NCBI GenBank assembly: GCA_006226495.1
Contig: SBGU01000016.1
Span: 62,001-126,000, forward strand
Length of the DNA: 64,000 nt
Origin: Alphaproteobacteria bacterium
GTDB lineage: Bacteria > Pseudomonadota > Alphaproteobacteria > Sphingomonadales > Kordiimonadaceae
Direction: 5' to 3'
Every line of letters begins with the position of its first letter. The stretch's first letter is position 1. Below are positions 37,133-47,113 of this stretch, in pieces. Both the position numbers and the translations under genes were made by a program. The notes under the pieces are model-generated. The model did no database searches. It was not told the DNA's origin and saw only the letters and a program-made list of their open reading frames with translations.

Positions 37133-39733
37133 TTAGAAAGTGGTGCCCACGTTGAATTGGAGCGTCTGGGTTTGGTCACCCAGTTGTTTCTTCAGTGTTT
37201 TGGCCAGGTCGATACGGAACGGACCGAACGGTGACTGCCACGAGAAGCCAATACCGATCGCGATACGCGGCGACGGTGAATCCCCTGCCAGACAGTCGAA
37301 GTTGAGGTCAGGAATATCGTCGGCGCCGCTGTCCACAGCCGCCTGATATGCCTTATATTCCGAAAGGCCAAACGTACATTTCTGGAATGTATCGGTTTCT
37401 TCCTGCGAACGGAACAGCGAACCGGCATCGATAAAGGCGGAAGCGCCAATACCGGATTCCAGGGCCGCATCACCCAGCGGGAAGAAGAGCTCGCCGCGGG
37501 CGATATAGTAGGCCGTACCACCAAGGGCACCGGTCGAACTGCTGATACCGCCGTTGAAGTCGCGCGGGCCGATACCCGAGGTATCGAAACCACGGATACG
37601 CGGGCCGCCAATATAGAACTTGTCGGTCAGACGGATATCCTGGCCAAGGCCCTGGATAAGGCCTGTCTCGCCGCCGAAGCGGAAGGTCCAGCCGGCGAAC
37701 GGCGTCCAGTAATTGTCGAAGTTGATACGGGTACGCAGGTAGCGCACGTCACCGCCAAGGCCGGCAAAGTCCTGGCTGAAGGCGAAGGAGTGGCCGCGTG
37801 TCGGACGGATGATGTTGTTCCGCGTATCAAAGAACACCGTGTAGCCAAGGATCGACTGCCAACGTTTGCCTTCGGCTTCCTTCAGGTAGCGCGGCAGGCC
37901 GGCTTCGCTTTGTTCTGCGACACTGACTTCCCCGTCACCGTTGGTGTCGAAGTCGAGCTCGGTGATCGAGCCGTCATTGTTGGCATCATACAGGTCCAGA
38001 AGTTCCTGCACCTCATCATCTTCCATATCCGATGTCGGCGTGATGCCATTCAGGAAATAGGAGAAGTAGGTATTGATATAATAGTCCGGAATGGTCGTGT
38101 CGTCCTGACGGATGGTATAGCGCGTGGACAGGGTCCAATATTCATTGAGCGCCAGACCGCCGCGCAGCGACAGGCCATAGGACTTGGTGTTGAAGCTTGC
38201 CTGGTTCTGGGTCGAATCTGTCCGGCGTGCGAACAGGTCGAAGCCCGCAGCGATGTTGCGACCCATGAAATAAGGCTCGGTGAAGCCGAGGTTGATTTCC
38301 TTGCGGTAGCCCGACAGGCGCAGGCCCAGGTTCAGGTTCTGGCCACGGCCCTGCAGGTTGCGCTGCTCGACCGAGAAATCGAAGATGAAGCTTTCAAGGC
38401 TCGAGAAACCGGCCCCCAGGTTCAACTGGCCTGTCGGCTGTTCCTCAACCTTGACGTCAAGCACCATGCGGTCGGGCTCGCTGCCCTGCAACTGCTCGAT
38501 CTCGACGCTGCGGAAGAAGTTCAGGCGGTTCAGGCGGTTTTCCGAACGCTTCACATGTGCCGAGTTGAAGGCATCGCCTTCCTGCAGGCGGAATTCACGG
38601 CGGATCACCCGGTCAAGGGTCACGACGTTACCGTGAATATTGATGCGTTCAACATACACACGCGGTGCATCGAGCACGCGGAAGGTGATGTTGATCTTGC
38701 GGGTATCGCGGTCGCGCTTGATCTGCGGACGCACGTCCACAAATGCGTAGCCCAGAAGGCCGGCGGCGTTCGAGAGGGACTCGATGGTCTTCTCGATCGC
38801 TTCGGCGTTATAGGTCATGCCTTCACGCATCAGGAGAAACGCGCGGAACAGGCTGGCATCGACATCGCGGATTTCGCTTTCAACGTCGATCTTGCCAAAT
38901 TCGTAAATCTCGCCCTCTTCCACCGTGAAGGTGATGAAGAAGTCCTTGCGGTCCGGGGTCAGTTCCGACACGGCGGAAACCACGCGGAAGTCGGCATAAC
39001 CCTCGTTCAGGTAATGCTGGCGCAGGACCTGCTGGTCATAGGCAAGGCGGTTGGGGTCGAACGTGTCGTTCGAGGTGAAGAATTTCCACCAGCGGGCTTC
39101 CTTGGTCGCGAGCACATCGCGCAGGTCGCCGTCGCTGTAGACATGGTTGCCGAGGAAGTTGATACGGCTGACCTTGGTTTTCGGGCCTTCCTGGATTTCG
39201 AAGATCAGGTCGACGCGGTTCTGCTCGAGCTGCACCACCTTCGGTTCGATGATGGCGGCAAAGCGACCGGACGTGCGATACAGGTCCATCATGCGCTGGA
39301 CGTCGGCACGCACTTTCGCGCGCGTGAACACCATGCGCGGCCGAAGCTGCACTTCCTCGTTCAGCTTCTCATTGTCGAGGCGCTTGTTGCCCTCGTAGAT
39401 AATGCGGTTGATGATCGGGTTCTCAACGACCCGAACCACAAGCGCGCCCTGGTTCTCGGTGAATTCAACATCCGAAAACAGGCCGGTAGCAAAAAGATTC
39501 TTGAGGCTGGCATCAAGACGGGCCGGATCGAACGGGTCGCCCGGCTTGACCTCGAGGTACGAGGCAATGGTTTCAGGCTCAACGCGTTCGTTGCCGATAA
39601 CGCTGATCTGACGGATGGTCGGTGTCTGGCGAGCGGCCTGATCCTGCGCAAAGGCAGATCCAGTCAGCGCTATTCCCCCGAATGTGACCACCAGCAACAG
39701 GCGCCACACAACGCACAATTTATTCAAACGCAA
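37133..39733 (-). CDS. bamA: Outer membrane protein assembly factor BamA with EF-hand insert
   Basis: 866 residues. BamA folds beta-barrel proteins into the outer membrane. Signal peptide at residues 8-30 (WRLLLVVTFGGIALTGSAFA), then POTRA domains (IRQISVIGNERVEPETIASY to about 425) and the C-terminal 16-strand barrel ending in the TLQFNVGTTF signature. Start is a TTG with no good ribosome site, so it may be off by several codons. It is longer than usual; part of the excess is an insert near residues 565-620 with two canonical EF-hand loops (DANNDGSITELD at 583-594 and DTNGDGEVSVAE at 596-607), probably in an extracellular loop. Confidence 0.95.
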   Translation of the reverse strand: MRLNKLCVVWRLLLVVTFGGIALTGSAFAQDQAARQTPTIRQISVIGNERVEPETIASYLEVKPGDPFDPARLDASLKNLFATGLFSDVEFTENQGALVVRVVENPIINRIIYEGNKRLDNEKLNEEVQLRPRMVFTRAKVRADVQRMMDLYRTSGRFAAIIEPKVVQLEQNRVDLIFEIQEGPKTKVSRINFLGNHVYSDGDLRDVLATKEARWWKFFTSNDTFDPNRLAYDQQVLRQHYLNEGYADFRVVSAVSELTPDRKDFFITFTVEEGEIYEFGKIDVESEIRDVDASLFRAFLLMREGMTYNAEAIEKTIESLSNAAGLLGYAFVDVRPQIKRDRDTRKINITFRVLDAPRVYVERINIHGNVVTLDRVIRREFRLQEGDAFNSAHVKRSENRLNRLNFFRSVEIEQLQGSEPDRMVLDVKVEEQPTGQLNLGAGFSSLESFIFDFSVEQRNLQGRGQNLNLGLRLSGYRKEINLGFTEPYFMGRNIAAGFDLFARRTDSTQNQASFNTKSYGLSLRGGLALNEYWTLSTRYTIRQDDTTIPDYYINTYFSYFLNGITPTSDMEDDEVQELLDLYDANNDGSITELDFDTNGDGEVSVAEQSEAGLPRYLKEAEGKRWQSILGYTVFFDTRNNIIRPTRGHSFAFSQDFAGLGGDVRYLRTRINFDNYWTPFAGWTFRFGGETGLIQGLGQDIRLTDKFYIGGPRIRGFDTSGIGPRDFNGGISSSTGALGGTAYYIARGELFFPLGDAALESGIGASAFIDAGSLFRSQEETDTFQKCTFGLSEYKAYQAAVDSGADDIPDLNFDCLAGDSPSPRIAIGIGFSWQSPFGPFRIDLAKTLKKQLGDQTQTLQFNVGTTF

Positions 39734-39781
39734 CTTTCCAGCCCATTCTTATCTTTTTGGCAACACGGCGGTGAAATTGGC

Positions 39782-40891
39782 CTAAGGTGCCATGGATTGC
39801 AAGTCATTCAGTGTTACAAGCAGCATAAAAATCAGCATCAGGGCAAAGCCGGCGACAAATCCGGCCTCCTGTGCTTTTTTGCTGAGTGGGGACCCCTTGA
39901 TGGCTTCGAGGGCATAAAAAAGCAGGTGCCCGCCATCGAGCACCGGTATCGGCAGCAGATTGACGATCGCCAGGTTGAGCGACAGCAGCGCCAGTATCCA
40001 GGCAAAATTCTCTGCGCCCGCACTTGCGGCCTCCCCCACCATATTGGCGATCCTGAGCGGACCACCCATCTCTCTTACGGACCGCACCCCCAGAAGCATT
40101 TGGCCCATGGTCGTAAATATCGTGTTGGTCATATCCGCCGTCTGGCGTGCGCCTTCGACGATGGCGCCAATCGGGCCAAGCTCGACCCGTTTCGGATCGT
40201 AGGCATAAACGCCAAGCTGGCCGTAAGGATACTCGTTGCCAAAACGGTCCTCGAGATAGGCAATGCCCAGGGTCGCATTGAGGTTCATCACCTTGCCGTC
40301 ACGCTCGACCTGGATATCGACATGTCCGCCGGGATAGAGGCGCACGACCGAGGCGATGTCGGCAAAACGGTGGACTTCTTCACCCCGCACAGAAAGGATG
40401 CGGTCATCTTTCTGAAGGCCGATGGATTCTGCCGCCGAATTGGGCGCAACACCCGCGATCACGGGTTCGGAAATACCAACGCCATAGGTGAAGTTGAAAG
40501 CCGCAAACACCAGGATCGCTGCGATCAGGTTCACAGCCGGTCCGGCAAACACGATCAGGGCACGCTGCCACAGCGGCTTGTAGTGGAAACAGACAGCGCG
40601 TTCCTCGGGGCTCAGCCCCACGGGCATATCGCCCGGATTGCTGGCGGCGGATGCATCGCCGAAGAATTTCACATAACCGCCAACGGGCAACAAGCTGATT
40701 TTCCAGCGGGTGCCATTCTTTGCGGTCCAGCCGAAAACTTCGCGGCCCATGCCGATAGAGAAAGTATCCACCTTGACGCCGAACAGCCGCGCGACGGCGA
40801 AGTGGCCCCATTCGTGGATGAATACCAGGATACTGAAGCCACCTACGAACGCGGCAATGGTAAACAGCAAACCCGGGCCTTCGGTTTCCAT
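39782..40891 (-). CDS. rseP: Site-2 zinc protease RseP
   Basis: 369 residues from ATG 40891, supported by GGAGG at 8 nt. Intramembrane protease that cuts anti-sigma factors and signal-peptide remnants. The zinc site FIHEWGHFAVARLFG is in the first helix (about residue 20-35), a PDZ domain (GVAPNSAAESIGLQKDDRIL) is in the middle, and the third ligand motif NLLPIPVLDGGHLLFYALEA is near residue 315. Four membrane helices. Single PDZ domain as in alphaproteobacterial versions. Confidence 0.96.
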   Translation of the reverse strand: METEGPGLLFTIAAFVGGFSILVFIHEWGHFAVARLFGVKVDTFSIGMGREVFGWTAKNGTRWKISLLPVGGYVKFFGDASAASNPGDMPVGLSPEERAVCFHYKPLWQRALIVFAGPAVNLIAAILVFAAFNFTYGVGISEPVIAGVAPNSAAESIGLQKDDRILSVRGEEVHRFADIASVVRLYPGGHVDIQVERDGKVMNLNATLGIAYLEDRFGNEYPYGQLGVYAYDPKRVELGPIGAIVEGARQTADMTNTIFTTMGQMLLGVRSVREMGGPLRIANMVGEAASAGAENFAWILALLSLNLAIVNLLPIPVLDGGHLLFYALEAIKGSPLSKKAQEAGFVAGFALMLIFMLLVTLNDLQSMAP

Positions 40892-40904
40892 GACCGGTTC
40901 CTCC

Positions 40905-42080
40905 CTAACACTTGTCGGCCAGACGGTCGGCAAATGCCCGGGCAACCCGCCGTGCCTCCCCGTCTATGGCCATCACACTCTGCAGCGATTGTGGCGCTTT
41001 CATGTCGCATGCCGCAAGTGTTTCCTGAACCACGGCCCCGATATTGAGAAAGGCCAATCGCTGGTTGAGGAACGCTTCCACAGCCACCTCGTTTGCGGCG
41101 TTCAGCACCGCCGGTGCCGCACCACCTTCCTTCAGTGCCGCCATAGCCAGTGCAAGGCACTGGAAACGCTCCAGATCCGGCGCCTCGAACGACAGTTGGC
41201 CGATTTCCTCAAGCCGCAGGCGCTTGACGGGTGCAGCCATACGCCCCGGCCAGGCCAGGCAATAGGCAATGGGCGTGCGCATATCCGGCGAGCCAAGCTG
41301 CGCAAGCGTGCTGCCATCGACATATTCGACCATGGAATGAATCACCGACTGCGGATGCACCAGCACGTCAATCTGGTCACGCCTGACCGGGAACAGGTGG
41401 TAGGCCTCGATCATCTCGAGGCCCTTGTTCATCATGGTCGCGGAATCGACGGAAATCTTGGCACCCATGTCCCAGTTCGGGTGGGCAACAGCCTGGGCCG
41501 GCGTCACCGAACGCAGGGTATCGATGCCGGCGCTGCGGAACGGCCCGCCCGACGCCGTCAGGATGATCCGTTCAACAGCTTTCTGTTCCTCGAATTCGAA
41601 GACCTGGAAGATGGCATTATGTTCGGAATCAACAGGCAGCAGGGTTGCGCCGTGGATTTGCACCTCGTGCATCATCAGGTCGCCCGCACAAACGAGACAT
41701 TCCTTGTTTGCCAAGGCAACTGTCGCACCGCGGCGCACCGCCGCAAGGGTTGGTTCCAGCCCTGCAGCACCGACGATAGCCGCCATCACGATGTCTGCGT
41801 CGCGTCCTGCCGCTTCGATCAGGCCCGAAGGGCCGGCCGCAGCCTCAATGCCAGACCCCTCAAGCGCTTCTTTCAGCGCCGGCAGCAGGCGTACATCACC
41901 AATGACCGCAAGCTCGGCACCAAAGGCCCGGGCATCGGCCGCCAGTTCCTGAACCTTGCTATAGGCCGTCAGGGCCACAACCCGGAAATTTCCGGCATTG
42001 CGGCGCACAAGATCAAGGGTGCTCTGGCCAACCGAACCGGTTGCGCCAAGGATGCTTATTGTTTTTGTCTGCTTGTTCAT
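40905..42080 (-). CDS. dxr: 1-deoxy-D-xylulose 5-phosphate reductoisomerase
   Basis: 391 residues from ATG 42080 (MNKQTKTISILGATGSVGQS). First committed enzyme of the non-mevalonate isoprenoid pathway. NADPH loop GATGSVGQST; metal and substrate motifs LANKECLVCAGD, LPVDSEHNAIFQ, LTASGGPF, and NWDMGAKISVDSATMMNKGL. The upstream in-frame extension overlaps cdsA and is not used. Gap of 7 bp to cdsA. Confidence 0.97.
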   Translation of the reverse strand: MNKQTKTISILGATGSVGQSTLDLVRRNAGNFRVVALTAYSKVQELAADARAFGAELAVIGDVRLLPALKEALEGSGIEAAAGPSGLIEAAGRDADIVMAAIVGAAGLEPTLAAVRRGATVALANKECLVCAGDLMMHEVQIHGATLLPVDSEHNAIFQVFEFEEQKAVERIILTASGGPFRSAGIDTLRSVTPAQAVAHPNWDMGAKISVDSATMMNKGLEMIEAYHLFPVRRDQIDVLVHPQSVIHSMVEYVDGSTLAQLGSPDMRTPIAYCLAWPGRMAAPVKRLRLEEIGQLSFEAPDLERFQCLALAMAALKEGGAAPAVLNAANEVAVEAFLNQRLAFLNIGAVVQETLAACDMKAPQSLQSVMAIDGEARRVARAFADRLADKC

Positions 42081-42087
42081 CACACGC

Positions 42088-42897
42088 CTACAGAATGAGG
42101 CCGATATTGTCCCGGCCCAGCAGGATCGCAACCACCGCCGGCGCGGCAAACACCAGGCCATCCACCCGGTCCAGAAGGCCGCCATGGCCCGGGATCAGGC
42201 CACCCGAGTCCTTGACGCCGAAATGGCGTTTGACGCCACTTTCCACCAGGTCGCCGACCTGCGCCCAGATAGCAAGAAGGCCAGACCAAAGCGCCAGCGA
42301 CCAGGCTGTCGCACCAACATCGAACCCGTAATGCAGCACGAGGCTGACCAGCATACTGAGGGCCATGCCGCCAAACAGGCCGGCCCATGTTTTCTTGGGG
42401 CTGATGCGCGGTGCCAGCTTGGGGCCACCAATACCCTTGCCGGCAAAATAGCCGCCAACGTCGGTTGCCCAAACGACCAGGAACACCCAGAAAAGCAGCA
42501 TGCCGTCGACGCCACGTATCCACCAGAGCGACGCAATCGGCAGCGCCACATACGCAACACCGGTCAGCCACCAGCCGGACTGAACACCTGTGCGTACAAG
42601 CAGCGCCCCCACAATGGCGATGCCTACCAGCAGTAGGAGCAGCAGCCCCACGGGAACAGCGGGCCACAGCATCAGCACCACAACACCACCCACAATCAAT
42701 GCGGCGGAAACAGCCTGGGCCGGCAATGCGCGCATGCCGGTGAGGCCGCACCATTCCAGGACCATGAGGGCACCGCCCAGCATCAAAAGCGCAGCAAAGT
42801 ACCAGCCGCCAAAATAGATGGCGCCCAATACAGGCGGCAGCAGCAGCAGCGCGGAGGTGATGCGCTGGAACAGGTTGTCAGACATACCGAGGGGCAT
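42088..42897 (-). CDS. cdsA: Phosphatidate cytidylyltransferase
   Basis: 269 residues from ATG 42897, which has AAGG 6 nt upstream. Makes CDP-diacylglycerol for phospholipid synthesis at the inner membrane. Seven or eight hydrophobic helices and the family signature SGVKRHFGVKDSGGLIPGHG with LLDRVDGLVF near the C terminus. The N-terminal SDNLFQRITSALLLLPPVLG is typical. Between uppS and dxr as expected. Confidence 0.96.
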   Translation of the reverse strand: MPLGMSDNLFQRITSALLLLPPVLGAIYFGGWYFAALLMLGGALMVLEWCGLTGMRALPAQAVSAALIVGGVVVLMLWPAVPVGLLLLLLVGIAIVGALLVRTGVQSGWWLTGVAYVALPIASLWWIRGVDGMLLFWVFLVVWATDVGGYFAGKGIGGPKLAPRISPKKTWAGLFGGMALSMLVSLVLHYGFDVGATAWSLALWSGLLAIWAQVGDLVESGVKRHFGVKDSGGLIPGHGGLLDRVDGLVFAAPAVVAILLGRDNIGLIL

Positions 42898-42911
42898 GAA
42901 AGGCCTTCTCG

Positions 42912-43658
42912 TTACGGGCGGGCGCCGAACCGGCGGTCCCTGCCCTGAAATTCCTCGATCGCAGCGGCAAAGGTTTCTTCGGTGAAGTCCGGCCACAGGG
43001 TATCGAGAAACAGGAATTCAGAATAGGCGGCCTGCCACAACAGGAAATTGGACAGGCGCTGTTCGCCACTGGTGCGAATGATCAGGTCGGGATCAGGCAG
43101 TCCGTGCGTCGAGAGCGCGCTTTCAAACCGGGCTTCATCAATCGCCTCGATCGACTCCCGCCCTTCGACAACGGCCGTGGCGATGGCCCGCGCTGCATCG
43201 ATGATCTCGTCCCGGCTGCCATAGCTGAGGGCGATCACCAGGGTCATGCGGCGATTGTCGCGCGTCATTTCCTCGGCCTTGTCGATCATCTCATTGATAT
43301 CACGCGACAGGCGGCTGCGACGCCCGATCACGCGCAGGCGGATGCCCTGCTTGTCCAGGCTGCGGATCTCGCGGCTGAGATAGAGCTTCAGAAGCCCCAT
43401 CAGGTCCATGACTTCATCAGCCGGCCGGTTCCAGTTCTCGGACGAGAATGCATAAAGGGTCAGGTACCCGACCCCTGCTTTCACGGCCCCGGTAATGGCC
43501 TCGCGCACGGCTTCCGCACCACGCTTGTGACCGGCAGAGCGCGGCAGGCCGCGCTGCGACGCCCAGCGCCCGTTGCCATCCATGATGATGGCAACATGGC
43601 GAGGTGTCGCGACTTCGCCGCCCGGGTTTTCCGACACTGGCTGGATGCCTGCCGTCAT
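42912..43658 (-). CDS. uppS: Undecaprenyl diphosphate synthase
   Basis: 248 residues. Cis-prenyltransferase that builds the C55 carrier for peptidoglycan and other glycans. Motifs: HVAIIMDGNGRWASQRGLPR near residue 22, GHKRGAEAVR, TLYAFSSENWNRP near 75, and the C-terminal DLIIRTSGEQRLSNFLLWQA with YSEFLFLDTLWPDF. Two bases separate the frr stop from this ATG. Confidence 0.97.
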   Translation of the reverse strand: MTAGIQPVSENPGGEVATPRHVAIIMDGNGRWASQRGLPRSAGHKRGAEAVREAITGAVKAGVGYLTLYAFSSENWNRPADEVMDLMGLLKLYLSREIRSLDKQGIRLRVIGRRSRLSRDINEMIDKAEEMTRDNRRMTLVIALSYGSRDEIIDAARAIATAVVEGRESIEAIDEARFESALSTHGLPDPDLIIRTSGEQRLSNFLLWQAAYSEFLFLDTLWPDFTEETFAAAIEEFQGRDRRFGARP

Positions 43659-43660
43659 GA

Positions 43661-44224
43661 TCAGACCTGTACGATCTCGGCTTCTTTGGCGCGCAGGGTA
43701 TCATCTACCACGCCAATATATTTGTTGGTCAGCTCCTGGACCTCGTCGGCATACATTTTATGCTCGTCTTCGCTGATCGCCTTGTCTTTTTCCATGCGCT
43801 TCAACTGGTCCATGCCGTCGCGACGCACGTTGCGGATGGCAATCCGGCCCTGTTCGGCATATTTGCCGGCAACCTTGGCAAGCTCGGCCCGGCGTTCGGC
43901 GTTCAATTCGGGGATCGGAATCCGCACAAGGGTGCCATCCAGCATCGGGTTCAGGCCAAGGCCGGAATTGCGGATGGCTTTTTCCACAGCCGATGCGTTC
44001 GACTTGTCCCAAACCGAAACGGAAAGCATGCGCGGCTCTGGCACCGAGATGGTACCGACCTGGTTGAGCGGCATCGATGCGCCATAGACATCAACCGTGA
44101 TCGGCTCCAGAAGGCTTGCGGACGCCCGCCCGCTGCGCAGGCCGGCAAATTCGTGTTTAAGGGCGTCTACGGCGCCTTTCATGCGGCGCTCGATATCGTC
44201 CAGATCCAGTTCTTCATCGCTCAT
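43661..44224 (-). CDS. frr: Ribosome recycling factor
   Basis: 187 residues from ATG 44224 ([20 protein letters not shown]), one base after the pyrH stop; the longer frame overlaps pyrH. Splits post-termination ribosomes with EF-G. Family motifs [55 protein letters not shown] and [20 protein letters not shown] are present. Confidence 0.97.
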   Translation of the reverse strand: MSDEELDLDDIERRMKGAVDALKHEFAGLRSGRASASLLEPITVDVYGASMPLNQVGTISVPEPRMLSVSVWDKSNASAVEKAIRNSGLGLNPMLDGTLVRIPIPELNAERRAELAKVAGKYAEQGRIAIRNVRRDGMDQLKRMEKDKAISEDEHKMYADEVQELTNKYIGVVDDTLRAKEAEIVQV

Positions 44225-44225
44225 A

Positions 44226-44951
44226 TCATTGCTCCTCACCAACTACAGTGCAGGTCCCCTCGCCTTTGAGCACTTTGACCAGCGCGTTCTGGGCATGAAT
44301 GGAAAACACCACGATGGGAATATTGTTTTCACGGCTGAGCGAAATGGCAGAGGCATCCATGACCTTGAGGTCCTGGGTCAGCACATCCATGTAGCTCAGG
44401 CTGTCATACCGGACGGCCGTGGGGTCCTTTTTCGGATCGGCGCTATAGACGCCGTCCACCTGGGTGCCCTTCAGCAGGGCGTTACAATTCATTTCTGCGG
44501 CCCGAAGTGCAGCAGCCGTATCGGTTGTGAAGAAGGGGTTGCCGGTGCCGGCGGCAAAGATGACAACGCGGTTCTTCTCAAGGTGGCGAATGGCGCGGCG
44601 GCGGATATAGGGTTCGCTGACACTGGCCATCGGAATGGCGGACAATACGCGCGTATCAACACCGATTTTTTCAAGCGCATTCTGAAGCGCAAGCGCGTTC
44701 ATCACGGTTGCCAGCATACCCATATAGTCGGCGGTCGAACGGTCGAGGCCTTCGGCCGCTCCCTTGAGGCCGCGGAAGATATTGCCACCACCAACGACGA
44801 CACAGACTTCAGTGCCGATCTCGCGGGCTTGCTTGATTTCTTCCGATACCCGCGCAGCGGTTTCAGGATCGATACCATAGCTGCCGTCGCCCATCAGGGC
44901 TTCACCGGACAGCTTCAAAAGAACGCGCTTGTATCTTGGCCCGCTCGCCAT
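44226..44951 (-). CDS. pyrH: Uridylate kinase
   Basis: 241 residues. Phosphorylates UMP to UDP; amino-acid-kinase fold. Visible [17 protein letters not shown] at the N terminus, [14 protein letters not shown] near 55-70, [39 protein letters not shown] near 140, and the C-terminal [18 protein letters not shown]. Separated from tsf by a terminator, so it probably has its own promoter in the 180-bp gap. Confidence 0.97.
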   Translation of the reverse strand: MASGPRYKRVLLKLSGEALMGDGSYGIDPETAARVSEEIKQAREIGTEVCVVVGGGNIFRGLKGAAEGLDRSTADYMGMLATVMNALALQNALEKIGVDTRVLSAIPMASVSEPYIRRRAIRHLEKNRVVIFAAGTGNPFFTTDTAAALRAAEMNCNALLKGTQVDGVYSADPKKDPTAVRYDSLSYMDVLTQDLKVMDASAISLSRENNIPIVVFSIHAQNALVKVLKGEGTCTVVGEEQ

Positions 44952-45082
44952 AGTTTGCCACCTCCCTCAACCACTTAGCCCGGTGCAGCTTATCCGCTCA
45001 GGCACCCGATGGCTACCGAAGTTTCGTTAAAATTACATACAAAGATTATCGTAGCGCCGGCCAGCCCGCCGGGCGCGATAAA

Positions 45083-45110
45083 AAAGCCCAGGAGAAACCT
45101 CCTGGGCTTT
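45083..45110 (-). terminator. Rho-independent terminator after tsf
   Basis: 12-bp perfect stem AAAGCCCAGGAG/CTCCTGGGCTTT with a 4-nt loop, followed on the minus strand by TTTATC. 22 bp beyond the tsf stop. Confidence 0.9.
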
Positions 45111-45132
45111 CAATTTCTAGCGCGCCGCTGGT

Positions 45133-46059
45133 TTAGCGACCAGCAGCGGCGGCAACTTCTGCTGCGAAGTCGTCTTCTTTCTTCTCGAGGCCCTGGCCCA
45201 TTTCCATGCGGACAAAACCAACCAGCTCGATCGGGGTGCCGGCAGCTTTGGCAGCCTTGGCAATCACGTCAGAGATCTTGCTTTCGCCATCGATCACGAA
45301 GATCTGGTTCAGAAGAACAACTTCTTCATAATATTTGCGCATACGGCCAACGATCATCTTTTCGATGATTTCCATCGGCTTGCCGGATTCCTTGGCTTTC
45401 TCGATCTGAACCTGGCGCTCGCGCTCTACCAGTTCCGGGTCCAGGTCGCTTTCCGACAAGGAAGCCGGATTGGCAGCAGCAACATGCATGGCCAGTTGTT
45501 TGCCAAGAGCAGCCAGAACGTCTTCGCCAGCGGCCGATTTCAGCGCAACCAGAACACCGATTTTGCCGAGGTTGTCAGCAACACCGCCATGTACATAGTT
45601 GGCAACCAGGCCTTCTTCAACTTCGAGCGTTACAGCGCGACGGATGGTCTGGTTCTCGCCGATTTTGGCGATATTGTCGGTCAGGACTTCAGAAACCGGC
45701 TTGGACGAACCCGGGTAGGTCGCAGCCTTGATGGCATCTACGTCGGAGCCAACTTCAGCGGCAACGGCAGCTATGTCGGAAACAAACTTCTGGAACAGTT
45801 CGTTGCGGGCAACGAAGTCGGTCTCGGAGTTCACTTCAACAACAGTTGCCTTGGTGCCTTCGGCTTTCACGCCTACGAGGCCTTCAGCGGCAACACGGCC
45901 GGATTTCTTGGCAGCAGCAGCCAGACCTTTGGTGCGCAGCCAGTCAACGGCAGCTTCGAGATCACCGTCGGTTTCGGCCAGAGCCTTTTTGCAATCCATC
46001 ATGCCGGCGCCGGACTTTTCGCGCAGTTCTTTAACAAGAGCGGCGGTAATTTGTGCCAT
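45133..46059 (-). CDS. tsf: Elongation factor Ts
   Basis: 308 residues. Nucleotide exchange factor of EF-Tu. N-terminal UBA-like domain ([20 protein letters not shown]), then the EF-Ts core with [20 protein letters not shown] near 75-95, [20 protein letters not shown] near 195, and the C-terminal GKMIVG-type segment and [15 protein letters not shown]. Follows rpsB with a hairpin in the 93-bp spacer. Confidence 0.97.
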   Translation of the reverse strand: MAQITAALVKELREKSGAGMMDCKKALAETDGDLEAAVDWLRTKGLAAAAKKSGRVAAEGLVGVKAEGTKATVVEVNSETDFVARNELFQKFVSDIAAVAAEVGSDVDAIKAATYPGSSKPVSEVLTDNIAKIGENQTIRRAVTLEVEEGLVANYVHGGVADNLGKIGVLVALKSAAGEDVLAALGKQLAMHVAAANPASLSESDLDPELVERERQVQIEKAKESGKPMEIIEKMIVGRMRKYYEEVVLLNQIFVIDGESKISDVIAKAAKAAGTPIELVGFVRMEMGQGLEKKEDDFAAEVAAAAGR

Positions 46060-46108
46060 TGGGATTCCCCTTTAGATCGTTTACGCGTTCGCGCTTAAAT
46101 ATGAGTAA

Positions 46109-46137
46109 GCTCCCGGATGGCCGGGCCACCCGGGAGC
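46109..46137 (-). terminator. Hairpin between rpsB and tsf
   Basis: Arms GCTCCCGG/CCGGGAGC with a 13-nt loop that is itself partly self-complementary, 16 bp after the rpsB stop. No T-run follows, so it may be a weak attenuator or processing site that lowers tsf relative to rpsB and not a full terminator. Confidence 0.5.
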
Positions 46138-46152
46138 CATAGAACAGAATTG

Positions 46153-46944
46153 TTACGCGGTTGCTTCTTCAGCGACGGCTTCGTCAGTTGTTGCATCTGC
46201 AACAACTTCTTCAACCGGAGCGTCCGACGCGCCAAGGTCAACACCCTGTGCGCTCAGCTCGGCCTGAATGCCGTCGAGGGCGGCTTCAGCGATCAGGTCG
46301 CAGTACAGACGCAGGGCGCGGGTCGCGTCGTCGTTACCCGGAACCGGGTAGTCAACGCCATCCGGCTTGGAGTTGGTGTCGATAACGCCAACAACCGGGA
46401 TACCCAGACGGTTGGCTTCAGCAATCGCGATATCGTCACGGATCACGTCGATCACAACGATGATGTCCGGCAGGCCGCCCATGTCCTGGATACCACCGAG
46501 CGACAGCTTCAGCTTGTCGCGCTGACGGGTCAGGGTCAGGGTTTCTTTTTTGGTCAGGCCGGTGTGTTCCTGGTTCAGTTGCTCGTCCAGGGCTTTCAGG
46601 CGCTTGATCGACTGGCTGATGGTCTGCCAGTTGGTCATCATGCCACCGAGCCAGCGGTGGTTCACATAATACTGGCCACAACGCTCGGCAGCTTCGGCCA
46701 CGATCGGCGCAGCCTGGCGTTTGGTGCCAACGAACAGAACGCGGCCGCCACCGGCTACAACGTCACGAACAGCCTGGATCGCACGGGTCAGGTACGGAAC
46801 GGTCTGGCTCAGGTCGATGATATGAACGCCGTTACGCTCGCCGAAGATAAACGGCGCCATTTTCGGGTTCCAGCGGTGGGTTTGGTGACCAAAGTGTACG
46901 CCAGCTTCGAGAAGGGCGCGCATGTCGACTACGGGCATTGCCAT
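46153..46944 (-). CDS. rpsB: 30S ribosomal protein S2
   Basis: 263 residues from ATG 46944, which has AAGGAG at 8 nt; the longer in-frame extension has no similarity. Family motifs: [26 protein letters not shown]-type segment [54 protein letters not shown] and [20 protein letters not shown]. The C-terminal 40 residues are an acidic Ala/Glu-rich tail as in other alphaproteobacteria. Confidence 0.97.
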   Translation of the reverse strand: MAMPVVDMRALLEAGVHFGHQTHRWNPKMAPFIFGERNGVHIIDLSQTVPYLTRAIQAVRDVVAGGGRVLFVGTKRQAAPIVAEAAERCGQYYVNHRWLGGMMTNWQTISQSIKRLKALDEQLNQEHTGLTKKETLTLTRQRDKLKLSLGGIQDMGGLPDIIVVIDVIRDDIAIAEANRLGIPVVGVIDTNSKPDGVDYPVPGNDDATRALRLYCDLIAEAALDGIQAELSAQGVDLGASDAPVEEVVADATTDEAVAEEATA

Positions 46945-47058
46945 GTAAAATCTCCTTTTCCGGTTAAGCCTCCGTGAGGTATGCGCCCGGAAATCCGGAC
47001 ACCGGATGGCGGCCTGCCAACTCAGCAGGAAGCCTACCCCACGTGTGAAGTCGCGGCC

Positions 47059-47087
47059 CATATAGGCCGGGCCGGGGCCAAGATCAA
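47059..47087 (-). promoter_or_regulatory. Putative rpsB promoter
   Basis: On the minus strand TTGATC (47087-47082) and TATATG (47064-47059) are spaced by exactly 17 bp, about 115 bp before the rpsB ATG. The long leader could host S2 autoregulation, but I see no specific structure. Confidence 0.6.
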
Positions 47088-47113
47088 GCTTTTTCTTAAG
47101 GGTACGGCGGTTT

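Noticed and set aside
37790-41047. 1085-codon open frame on the plus strand opposite bamA and rseP
   Set aside because: It is an antisense shadow of two certain genes in GC-rich DNA; the translation is His/Arg/Gly-rich with no recognisable domain and no ribosome site.
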